A stretch of DNA of 64,000 nucleotides from Adlercreutzia murintestinalis. Lineage in GTDB: Bacteria > Actinomycetota > Coriobacteriia > Coriobacteriales > Eggerthellaceae. Below are positions 1 through 10,669 of the stretch, piece after piece. How positions within the stretch are numbered: the stretch's first letter is position 1; every line of letters begins with the position of its first letter. The stretch spans positions 1-64,000 of the forward strand of contig NZ_CALPCC010000006.1 of assembly GCF_943192905.1 (NCBI RefSeq). Reading direction: 5' to 3'. Under the pieces are notes generated by a model. The model made no database searches. It was not told the DNA's origin and worked only from the letters and a program-made list of their open reading frames with translations. Made by a program: the position numbers and the translations under genes.

Positions 1-141
1 CAACGCGATCGCGCGATCGCGTTGACCGCGCATCATATCGTTGATGTCGTGGGCGCGCTTCGATGCCATCGTGCATAGAAGGAAACGGTCGTTGTCAGCG
101 TCTTCCAAAAGCACGTCAATGGGCGGCTCGATAATACTCAT
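1..141 (-). CDS. rpoZ: RNA polymerase omega subunit, partial
   Basis: The first 47 codons of the omega subunit, which assists assembly of RNA polymerase; the rest lies beyond the window edge. The translation starts MSIIEPPIDVLLED and contains the block FLLCTMASKRAHDIND followed by MMRG, where family members usually read a lysine/arginine-rich 'AxxRAxQI' region. It follows gmk by 11 bases on the same strand; gmk-rpoZ is a common bacterial pair. Identity is supported by both the sequence and this neighbour. The ATG is at 139-141. Confidence 0.85.
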   Translation of the reverse strand, partial: MSIIEPPIDVLLEDADNDRFLLCTMASKRAHDINDMMRGQRDRAIAL

Positions 142-152
142 GCTCTTCTGCC

Positions 153-722
153 TCAATCCTTCTCAGCTGATCGGTTGACATATGCTGCAAGCTCAGCAGC
201 CGCAACATCCAAGTCGTCATTCACAAGCACTAAATCATACCCCACTTTACGCGAAAGCTCCACCTCTGCCGTGCGCATGCGACTTGCGATGGAGGCCTCC
301 GTGTTGGTCCCGCGCCCGCGCAGGCGCGCTTCGAGCACTTCGAGCGAAGGCGGAGCGATGAACACCAGCTTGCACGCGGGCATGCGTTCGCGCACCTGAT
401 CGGCCCCTTGCACCTCGATCTCTAAGATCACCTGTTCGCCTGCATCCACATGCTGGCGCACCGATGCTAGCGGCGTGCCGTAAAGATTGCCGTCATATTC
501 GGCCCACTCCAAAAAGCCACCCTCGGCGATGCGCTGCTCGAACTCTTCGCGCGTGAGGAAGAAATACTCCCTGCCGTCCACCTCGCCTGCGCGTGGTGCG
601 CGCGTGGTGGCCGACACCGATGCCCACGTATCGGGAACCTCAGCGAGCAATCGGCGTACCAGCGTGCCCTTGCCCGCACCTGACGGACCCGATATGACGA
701 ACAAGTTTCCCTTGCGTCCCAT
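153..722 (-). CDS. gmk: Guanylate kinase
   Basis: Cytoplasmic enzyme that phosphorylates GMP to GDP with ATP. The 189-residue protein has the P-loop GPSGAGKGT near residue 12, the GMP-binding region SATTRAPRAGEVDGREYFF and the LID-like block RLRGRGTNTEASIASRM, and its length is normal for the family. It sits 3 bases after pyrF, at the purine/pyrimidine end of the operon, and just before rpoZ. Translation is probably coupled to pyrF. Confidence 0.96.
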   Translation of the reverse strand: MGRKGNLFVISGPSGAGKGTLVRRLLAEVPDTWASVSATTRAPRAGEVDGREYFFLTREEFEQRIAEGGFLEWAEYDGNLYGTPLASVRQHVDAGEQVILEIEVQGADQVRERMPACKLVFIAPPSLEVLEARLRGRGTNTEASIASRMRTAEVELSRKVGYDLVLVNDDLDVAAAELAAYVNRSAEKD

Positions 723-725
723 CGG

Positions 726-1460
726 TCAGCCCTGCTCAAGTTCGGCCGCGATCGCTCGGAACGCTGCGACCGGATCATCGGCTTCGGTGATGGGACGCCC
801 GACCACGATATGCGAAGCGCCCGCAGCGAACGCAGCAGCAGGCGTGGCAACACGACTTTGATCTCCGAGCGCCGCCCCCGCTGGGCGCACGCCAGGACAG
901 ACGATATAGGCATCAGGGCCCATTTGGGCGCGCAGGGCCGCTGCTTCTTGAGGCGAGGCCACCACGCCGGATATGCCCGCTTCAGTCGTCAAGCTCGCGA
1001 GGCTTAAGACCTGATCCTGCATGGGACGATCGATGCCGCACTGGTGCAGCGTCGTCTCATCCATGGAAGTGAGCACCGTGATGCCAAGGGTCACCGGTGT
1101 CTCGGCGCCATGCGCCGCAGCGCCCTCAATCGCGCCTTCTTGCGCCGCTCGCATCATCGGTACGCCGCCCATCGTATGCATGGTCACCATATCGGCACCC
1201 GACTCCGCCGCCGAGCGCGCCGCACCGCGCACCTGATGGGGAATGTCGAAGAACTTCAGATCGAGGAACACCTTGTACCCGCGCTTCTTCAACATCTTGA
1301 CCAGATCGGTGCCATACGCGTAATACAGCGTCATGCCGATCTTGACCCACGCAGCTTCTCCTGCCAATTCATAGGCGATGGCAATGGCTTTGTCAGCCTC
1401 GCAATCCAGCGCAACAATGACCCTCTCGCGCAGACGTTCCTCCTGAAACGACGTCAGCAC
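726..1460 (-). CDS. pyrF: Orotidine 5'-phosphate decarboxylase
   Basis: Last step of UMP synthesis: decarboxylates OMP to UMP. The chosen start is the GTG at 1458-1460, six bases after a perfect AGGAGG, giving 244 residues, which is normal for the family. A longer reading frame upstream lies wholly over pyrD and is not credible. Visible motifs are VIVALD near the start and the active-site segment [11 protein letters not shown], followed by a C-terminal phosphate-binding region [12 protein letters not shown]. The start overlaps the pyrD stop by 7 bases, so translation is probably coupled. Confidence 0.95.
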   Translation of the reverse strand: MLTSFQEERLRERVIVALDCEADKAIAIAYELAGEAAWVKIGMTLYYAYGTDLVKMLKKRGYKVFLDLKFFDIPHQVRGAARSAAESGADMVTMHTMGGVPMMRAAQEGAIEGAAAHGAETPVTLGITVLTSMDETTLHQCGIDRPMQDQVLSLASLTTEAGISGVVASPQEAAALRAQMGPDAYIVCPGVRPAGAALGDQSRVATPAAAFAAGASHIVVGRPITEADDPVAAFRAIAAELEQG

Positions 1461-2362
1461 AGCAGACCTCCTACTAGCTCGTTGACATCCTCTACCCCGT
1501 GCTCGCGACAATAGCGCTCGATGCCGCGGACAACATGAATGCTCGCATGTGGATTGGTGAAGTTCGCCGTGCCCACGGCCACCGCCGTCGCACCAGCCAA
1601 CATGAACTCCACCGCATCCTCGGCAGTGGCGATACCGCCCATGCCAAGGATCGGCACCGAGGTGACCTTGTAGCACTCCCACACCATGCGCAACGCCACC
1701 GGCTTGATCGCAGGGCCCGACAAGCCTCCCACGACGCGCGCCAACTTCGGACGGCGGGTGTGGGCATCGATAGCCATGCCGAGCAACGTGTTGATCAGCG
1801 AGAGCGCATCCGCGCCCGCCGCTACCGCTGCCTTCGCTATCTCGGTGATATCGGTTACGTTCGGCGTGAGCTTCACGATCAGCGGCTTCAAGGTAGCCTG
1901 CCGACAGGTCTCCACCACTTTCGACACCAGAGCAGGGTCGCATCCCATCGTCATGCCGCCCGCATCCACGTTCGGACATGACACGTTCACCTCGTACGCA
2001 TCGGCTGGCGTATCCTCGAGCGCATAGATGACCTCGCGATATTCCTCGATGCTGTGCCCCGACACGTTCACGATGATGCGGGCCCCCTGTTCGGCAAGCC
2101 ACGGAAGCTCAACATCTTTCAGGTGCGCCACGCCGGGGTTTTGAAGGCCGATGGAATTCAGCATGCCGCTCGCGGTCTCGGCGATGCGCGGAGCGTCGTT
2201 TCCCTCCCAGCCGTGTAACGAGACGCCTTTGGTGGTGACCGCCCCTAAATCGCCCACGTTGACGAAATCGGCGAACTCCATTCCCGCCGCGAAGGTGCCC
2301 GATGCGGTGGTCACGGGGTTCTTCATGAACAGCCCGCCCAGATTCACGTTCATGTTCACCAT
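1454..2362 (-). CDS. pyrD: Dihydroorotate dehydrogenase B, catalytic subunit
   Basis: FMN enzyme that oxidises dihydroorotate to orotate. At 302 residues, with the catalytic cysteine in [11 protein letters not shown], it belongs to class 1B, which works with PyrK and NAD+ rather than quinone. The N-terminus [21 protein letters not shown] and the C-terminal FMN phosphate site [11 protein letters not shown] match the family. Its start overlaps pyrK by 7 bases and its end overlaps pyrF by 7 bases. Class 1B suits an anaerobe, because electrons go to NAD+. Confidence 0.96.
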   Translation of the reverse strand: MVNMNVNLGGLFMKNPVTTASGTFAAGMEFADFVNVGDLGAVTTKGVSLHGWEGNDAPRIAETASGMLNSIGLQNPGVAHLKDVELPWLAEQGARIIVNVSGHSIEEYREVIYALEDTPADAYEVNVSCPNVDAGGMTMGCDPALVSKVVETCRQATLKPLIVKLTPNVTDITEIAKAAVAAGADALSLINTLLGMAIDAHTRRPKLARVVGGLSGPAIKPVALRMVWECYKVTSVPILGMGGIATAEDAVEFMLAGATAVAVGTANFTNPHASIHVVRGIERYCREHGVEDVNELVGGLLC

Positions 2363-3139
2363 GGCAGCTCCCTGATATCGAATACCGGCCCGTCAACACA
2401 GGCGCGCTTCTTGCCTTCAACCGTATCGACCACACAGCTCAGGCATGCGCCTATGCCACATGCCATACGGCGCTCAAGCGATACCTCGCATGGGATGCCG
2501 TAGAGCTTCGCCAAGCCTGTAGCGATGCGCATCATAGGCTCAGGACCGCAGGCTGCCACATAATCGTAGCGCTTGCCCGTACGCGCAGCCAGCGCCAAGG
2601 CGTCCTCGGCAAGCTCGGTGCAAAAGCCCTGCGCACCCGCGCTGCCATCATCGGTGGTATGCAGCACGCGCAGACCCGGTTTGCGCAGATCGAAGTAGCG
2701 GTCAAGGCACACCAGGCAATCGGCGGTGGCCGCTCCGAGCACCACGTCAACATCGGCGCCTTTATCGAGCAGCTGGTTGCACAGCATATACAGCGGCGCC
2801 GCTCCCACACCGCCTCCTATCAGCAGCGCGCGACGCGCGTTGTAGGGTGGGCTCCATCCGCGACCCACCGGTGCCACCACGGCCGTTCGCGTGCCTGCCT
2901 GCCATTTCGTCATCTCGAAGGTGCCGCTGCCCACCACCTGGTACAGCACGTCGATCAGCTCGGTGCGAGCATCGACCGCATACACCGAGAACGGACGCCG
3001 CAGCACATGGGCCGGATTCGTGGAGATCATCATGTGCACGAATTGACCGGGCTGAATCTCGAGCGCGCAGCGGGGCGCCTTGAGCGTCATCAGGTACAGA
3101 CCCGGCCCCAGCTTCTGATTCGCCGTTACGGTCGCTATC

Positions 3140-3153
<14 letters not shown>
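2356..3153 (-). CDS. pyrK: Dihydroorotate dehydrogenase B, electron-transfer subunit
   Basis: FAD and [2Fe-2S] subunit that passes electrons from PyrD to NAD+. The 265-residue protein has the FAD-binding motif [10 protein letters not shown] near residue 52, the NAD-binding glycine run [14 protein letters not shown] in the middle, and a C-terminal cysteine cluster: [11 protein letters not shown] followed by a fourth cysteine in RACVDGPVF. It overlaps carB upstream by 14 bases and pyrD downstream by 7 bases. Confidence 0.96.
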
Positions 3154-6382
<3,229 letters not shown>

Positions 6383-6388
6383 GGACCC

Positions 6389-7720
6389 TCACCTCTGCTC
6401 CGCGAAACGCCAGCCAGCCAAGCGGTCGCAGGCGATATCAATGTTCAAATAGTCCCGATCCCCTGCCATCAGACGCATGAACGCGCTGAACAGATAATGC
6501 GCATCCGTCGGCCCGGGCGCTGCCTCAGGATGGTATTGCACGCTGAACGCGGGCACATCCAGAAACGCCATGCCCTCCGGCGTACCATCGTTGAGATTCA
6601 CATGGGTCAGCTGGATGCGGCCGAAGCGCTCGTTGGCAACGACCGGTGCCACACCGCGGCGCACCCATGCGCGCAGATCGTCCTCATGGGCCGACACGCC
6701 ACCCGATTCCTCAGCGATCAGCGGCCCCAAGCTTGAGAAAACCGGGCCGAAGCCATGGTTTTGCGCCGTTACCTCCACACGCCCGCTCAGCAGATTCATC
6801 ACAGGATGATTGCCGCCGCGATGTCCGTATTTCAGCTTCTCGATGCGCGCACCAGCAGCTTTCGAGAGCATCTGGTGCCCGAGACAGATGCCGAAAAGCG
6901 GCACGTGCCCGAGCAACTTCTCAGCCTGCGCGGCAGTCTCTGACACCGCATCGGGGTCCCCCGGGCCATTGGAGAGGAACACCCCATCGGGACGACGCGC
7001 GAGCACCTCGTCTGCCGAGGTATCCCATGGCACCGTGACCACCTCGCAGCCGCACCGCACCAGATTCTGCAAAATAGCGTCCTTCACACCACAGTCATAG
7101 GCAACCACCGTGTGCTTCGACGGCATCGCATCAGCAAGCGCGAAGGCATGACTTTTCGGCAGGTGCCCATGCTGCTTCGACGCCTCGCTCGATACCGTCC
7201 GCACTAGATTCGCGCCCACGAGCGCCTCGGCAGCGCACACCTTCGCGAGCAAGCTCGTTTCATCTGTGTCGAGGGTCGAAAGACCCGCGCGCATGGCCCC
7301 CGCCTCGCGGATGTGCCGCACGAGGCTTCGAGTGTCCACGCCTTCGATGGCAACGACGCCCGCAGTGCGCAGAAACTCAGACAGGCTCAGCTCGCTGCGC
7401 CAGTGGGAAGGGGTCGCGCACAGATCGCGCACCACCAGCCCCCGAAGCGCAGGCGACTCGTGCTGCACATCGTCAAGACACACCCCATAGTTGCCCACTT
7501 GCGGATAGGTAAGGGTGACGATCTGCCCTGCGTAGGACGGATCGGTGATGACCTCGAGATATCCTTCCAGAGACGTGTTGAAGCATACCTCGCCGAACAC
7601 CTCACCTGGTGCCCCGCACGCAAATCCACGAAACACCATGCCATCCTCGAGCGCCAAAAGCGCTGGTGCGCGCTGTGCCTTCGAGGTGCCCGCAAGAAGC
7701 GCCTCGCTCGCGCTACTCAA
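6389..7720 (-). CDS. carA: Carbamoyl-phosphate synthase, small (glutaminase) subunit
   Basis: Class I glutamine amidotransferase that feeds ammonia to CarB. The catalytic cysteine is in PLFGICLGHQM and the partner histidine and glutamate are in VQYHPEAAPGP. The protein is long, 443 residues against about 360-380 in most bacteria: a block of roughly 40 residues sits between the conserved TAQNHGF and LTHVNLNDGT, and there is a C-terminal extension after MRLMAG. The annotated start is a TTG that overlaps the pyrC stop by 8 bases; the start is uncertain because the conserved homology only begins near LLALEDGMVF, about 20 residues in. Confidence 0.95.
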   Translation of the reverse strand: MSSASEALLAGTSKAQRAPALLALEDGMVFRGFACGAPGEVFGEVCFNTSLEGYLEVITDPSYAGQIVTLTYPQVGNYGVCLDDVQHESPALRGLVVRDLCATPSHWRSELSLSEFLRTAGVVAIEGVDTRSLVRHIREAGAMRAGLSTLDTDETSLLAKVCAAEALVGANLVRTVSSEASKQHGHLPKSHAFALADAMPSKHTVVAYDCGVKDAILQNLVRCGCEVVTVPWDTSADEVLARRPDGVFLSNGPGDPDAVSETAAQAEKLLGHVPLFGICLGHQMLSKAAGARIEKLKYGHRGGNHPVMNLLSGRVEVTAQNHGFGPVFSSLGPLIAEESGGVSAHEDDLRAWVRRGVAPVVANERFGRIQLTHVNLNDGTPEGMAFLDVPAFSVQYHPEAAPGPTDAHYLFSAFMRLMAGDRDYLNIDIACDRLAGWRFAEQR

Positions 7721-9005
7721 CGATCACACCATCCTTGAGCGTCGCGTAGCCTCCCACGTAGACCTCAGTCGCTCTGCCGACAAGCTCGGCACCGATGAAG
7801 CCAGAATTGCCAGCCTTGGATAGGAAATCCGCACGTGCGACCGTCCAAGCGGCATCCGGATCGATGACGGTAAGATCAGCGATGCTACCCGCCTCAAGAC
7901 GCACGGGCTCTTCGCGCAGGATAGCGCGCGGGCGCACCGCCATCAGGTCGACCATGCGGCCGTAATCGATAACGCCCGGCTTCACCAGATTGGTCAGCAC
8001 CAGCGAAAGCGCGGTCTCCAGCCCGATCATGCCGAAGGGCGCCAGCTCGAATTCGCGATCCTTCTCCCAGTCGGTATGAGGCGCATGGTCGGTGACGATG
8101 GCATCGACCGTGCCGTCGGCCACCCCTTCGATCAAGGCGCGCGCATCGGCAGCGGTGCGCAGCGGCGGGTTGACCTTGAGCGCTGTTGGGTAGGTGTCGT
8201 CGATGTCGTCCTCGGTCAAGAACAGATGATGCGGTGTGACCTCGCAGGTCACGGGCAGTCCTTCAGCCTTCGCATCCCGCACCAGCTGAAGCCCGCGCGC
8301 GGTCGTGATGTGCTGGATATGAAGCGGACAGCCCGTCAGGCGGCACAGCGCAATATCGCGCATGATCTCAAGCTCTTCGCCTTCCGCTGGCCATCCGAAC
8401 ATGCCGAGGCGGGTGGAGCACGTACCCTCATTGACCTGACCCTCGCCCACCAGCGAATCATCCTGGCAGTGCGGCATCACCACGCAGTCGAACTGCGAAG
8501 CGTACTCCATCACGCGACGCATCATGCCCGCATCCTGCACGCCGTGGCCATCGTCGGTGAACGCCTTGACGCCATGCGCGTGCATATCACCCATCTCAGC
8601 CAGGATCTCGCCTTCGAGCCCCTTGGTGCAAGCACCCGAGACGATGACTCGGCACTTGCCCACCTGAGCCGCGCGGGCCTTCACGTATTCCACACCAACC
8701 GCGTTATCGATCACCGGTGCAGTGTTCGGCATCGCGCACACTGCCGTGAAGCCGCCATGCGCCGCCGCACGCGTGCCGCTCGCGATATCTTCCTTCTGCT
8801 CATAGCCGGGCTCGCGCAGATGCACATGCATATCCACCAGCCCTGGCACGAGCACCTTGCCCGTCAGATCAACGGTCTCGCCCTTCTCCATGGCAAGATC
8901 TTGCCCAACCTCCACGATGCGTCCATCGCGCACCAGCACATCGCACACCGTATCGAGTTCCACCTGCGGGTCGATCACCCGCGCGTTCTTAAGCAGTAAT
9001 GCCAT
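7713..9005 (-). CDS. pyrC: Dihydroorotase
   Basis: Zinc enzyme that cyclises carbamoyl aspartate to dihydroorotate. The start is the ATG at 9003-9005, eight bases after GGGAGG; this gives 430 residues. A longer frame upstream runs into pyrB. The metal-binding motif DMHVHLREPG lies near residue 58 and the late aspartate motif is VTDHAPHT. This is the class I (long, Bacillus-like) form. It overlaps pyrB by 17 bases upstream and carA by 8 bases downstream. Confidence 0.95.
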   Translation of the reverse strand: MALLLKNARVIDPQVELDTVCDVLVRDGRIVEVGQDLAMEKGETVDLTGKVLVPGLVDMHVHLREPGYEQKEDIASGTRAAAHGGFTAVCAMPNTAPVIDNAVGVEYVKARAAQVGKCRVIVSGACTKGLEGEILAEMGDMHAHGVKAFTDDGHGVQDAGMMRRVMEYASQFDCVVMPHCQDDSLVGEGQVNEGTCSTRLGMFGWPAEGEELEIMRDIALCRLTGCPLHIQHITTARGLQLVRDAKAEGLPVTCEVTPHHLFLTEDDIDDTYPTALKVNPPLRTAADARALIEGVADGTVDAIVTDHAPHTDWEKDREFELAPFGMIGLETALSLVLTNLVKPGVIDYGRMVDLMAVRPRAILREEPVRLEAGSIADLTVIDPDAAWTVARADFLSKAGNSGFIGAELVGRATEVYVGGYATLKDGVIVE

Positions 9006-9933
9006 CTTCAGAACCTCCCAACAGCAGATAGAGCGCAGCCATGCGCACGAGAATGCCAGCATAGACCTGGTCTAGGATGACCGAACGGTCCGGATGATCG
9101 GCCATGAAGCTATCGAGCTCCACACCGCGGTTGATCGGGCCCGGATGGCAGATGATCGCGTCTGGCTTCATCAGACGATCGCGCTGCTGGGTCAGACCGA
9201 ACATCATGTTGTACTCGCGCAGGCTGGGAAAGGGAGCACCTTCCATCCGCTCACGCTGCACGCGCAGCATGTAGACCGCATCAAGATCGGGCAACACGCT
9301 GTCGAAGTCGCTCGTCACGCTATCGGCGCCGAGCACCTCCACATTCGCCGGGATGAGCGTCGGCGGCGCGATGACGCAAACGTTGGCGCCCATGATCTTG
9401 AGCGCTGGAATGAGCGAGCCGCACACGCGCGAATGGCTGATATCCCCCACAACGCCAACGTTCAATCCTTCAAAGGAACCCTTGTGCTCCCAAATGGAAT
9501 ACAGGTCGAGAAGCGCTTGGGTGGGATGCTGGTGCTTGCCGTCACCCGCGTCGATCACATGCACGCCGGAAAGGTCGGCGATCTTGCGCGGCACGCCCGC
9601 ATGCTTGTCGCGCACGATGATCATGTCGATCTTGTAGGAGCACAAGGTCTCTACCGTGTCGGAGAGGCTCTCGCCTTTCACGCTCGACGTGCTCGAACCG
9701 CCGAAGTTCAGACTATTGGCCGACAGGCGCTTCTCGGCGATCTCGAAGCTCGAGCGCGTGCGCGTGGAAGGCTCGTTGAACATGTTGACGATCGTCGCGC
9801 CCTTGAGCGTGGGCACCTGCTTGATGCGCCGCTCATTCACTTCCTTGAAGCTCTCGGCGGTCTTCAGCAACTGCATGATCTCGTCTGCCGAATACTCGCT
9901 GATGTCAATGAGATGCTTGTGTGGGAATCCCAT
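8989..9933 (-). CDS. pyrB: Aspartate carbamoyltransferase, catalytic subunit
   Basis: Condenses carbamoyl phosphate and aspartate. The 314-residue protein has the carbamoyl-phosphate motif EPSTRTRSSFE near residue 54, the HPTQALLD motif in the middle and the C-terminal PGPINRGVEL aspartate-binding region. No pyrI regulatory subunit is encoded nearby, so control probably rests on the PyrR leader. Its ATG directly follows the pyrR stop. Confidence 0.97.
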   Translation of the reverse strand: MGFPHKHLIDISEYSADEIMQLLKTAESFKEVNERRIKQVPTLKGATIVNMFNEPSTRTRSSFEIAEKRLSANSLNFGGSSTSSVKGESLSDTVETLCSYKIDMIIVRDKHAGVPRKIADLSGVHVIDAGDGKHQHPTQALLDLYSIWEHKGSFEGLNVGVVGDISHSRVCGSLIPALKIMGANVCVIAPPTLIPANVEVLGADSVTSDFDSVLPDLDAVYMLRVQRERMEGAPFPSLREYNMMFGLTQQRDRLMKPDAIICHPGPINRGVELDSFMADHPDRSVILDQVYAGILVRMAALYLLLGGSEDGITA

Positions 9934-10530
9934 CTAGGCCACCCCTTCCTTCGCGCCCAGCGGAGCCGCTCCCGCGCGCTGGCCGGGGTCCATGTCCAGA
10001 ATCTCAACGGCCGACGCGCCGTCAACGTCCTTCAAAAACAGCCGCACGCTCTCATCGGAGGCGGATGGCACGTTCTTGCCCACATAATCAGCACGAATGG
10101 GCAGCTCACGGTGACCGCGATCGACGAGCACTGCGAGCTGCACGGACGCCGGACGCCCGATATCCATCAGCGCATCGAGCGCCGCGCGGATGGTGCGGCC
10201 CGTATAGAGCACGTCATCAACGAGCACCACCGTCATGCCGTCGATGTCGAAGGGGATGTCGGTGCCGAGCACCTCAGGCGCGAAATGCGTCATGAAATCG
10301 TCGCGATAGAAGCTGATGTCGAGCTTGCCGAGCGGCAGCCGCACGCCCTCTATCTGCTCGATCTTGTCTTGAAGGCGCTTCGCTAGGATATCGCCGCGGG
10401 TCACGATGCCCACGAGCGCCAAGCCCTGCGCGCCATGGTTCGCTTCGAGGATCTGATGAGCCATACGCGTGAGCGCACGGTCAATATCCTCTTCATTCAT
10501 GCAGGTGGTTTTGACGAGAGGTCCGCTCAT
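9934..10530 (-). CDS. pyrR: PyrR, uracil-sensing RNA-binding regulator / uracil phosphoribosyltransferase
   Basis: Binds pyr leader RNA when UMP or UTP is high and shuts down the operon. The 198-residue protein has the PRPP motif [19 protein letters not shown] and the N-terminal '[16 protein letters not shown]'-type region of PyrR. The start is the ATG at 10528-10530, five bases after AAGGAG. A GTG two codons earlier would collide with this site. First gene of the operon, directly behind a PyrR-type leader motif, so it probably regulates itself. Confidence 0.96.
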   Translation of the reverse strand: MSGPLVKTTCMNEEDIDRALTRMAHQILEANHGAQGLALVGIVTRGDILAKRLQDKIEQIEGVRLPLGKLDISFYRDDFMTHFAPEVLGTDIPFDIDGMTVVLVDDVLYTGRTIRAALDALMDIGRPASVQLAVLVDRGHRELPIRADYVGKNVPSASDESVRLFLKDVDGASAVEILDMDPGQRAGAAPLGAKEGVA

Positions 10531-10537
10531 ACACACT

Positions 10538-10625
10538 CCTTACCGGGTAGTGCGCACAGATGGACCGAGATAAGGTGCTGCAAGCAGCTCGCGTACCTTG
10601 TCGGTCTCTCTGTACCGCTTTTAAA
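10538..10625 (-). promoter_or_regulatory. PyrR-binding leader RNA of the pyr operon, possible SD switch
   Basis: On the minus strand 10625-10595 reads TTTAAAAGCGGTACAGAGAG then ACCGACAAGG, close to the Bacillus PyrR site (TTTAA... CAGAGAGGCTGA.AAGG). It can fold as CGGT/ACCG closing an ACAGAGAG loop. A competing long hairpin pairs GACCGA and AAGGT (10606-10595) with ACCTT and TCGGTC (10576-10563), around an inner GCTGC/GCAGC stem. The 3' arm CCTTATC (10575-10569) can instead pair with the pyrR ribosome-binding site GGTAAGG (10544-10538). The two folds exclude each other. No U-run follows the hairpin, so translational control is inferred. Confidence 0.75.
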
Positions 10626-10669
10626 GGTCGCTTAGCAGTATGACATGAACCTCTCGTCTACGTAACCCC

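Noticed and set aside
1461-2102. Longer pyrF frame reaching into pyrD
   Set aside because: The GTG at 1460 has a perfect ribosome-binding site and gives the normal length; the upstream part overlaps conserved pyrD.
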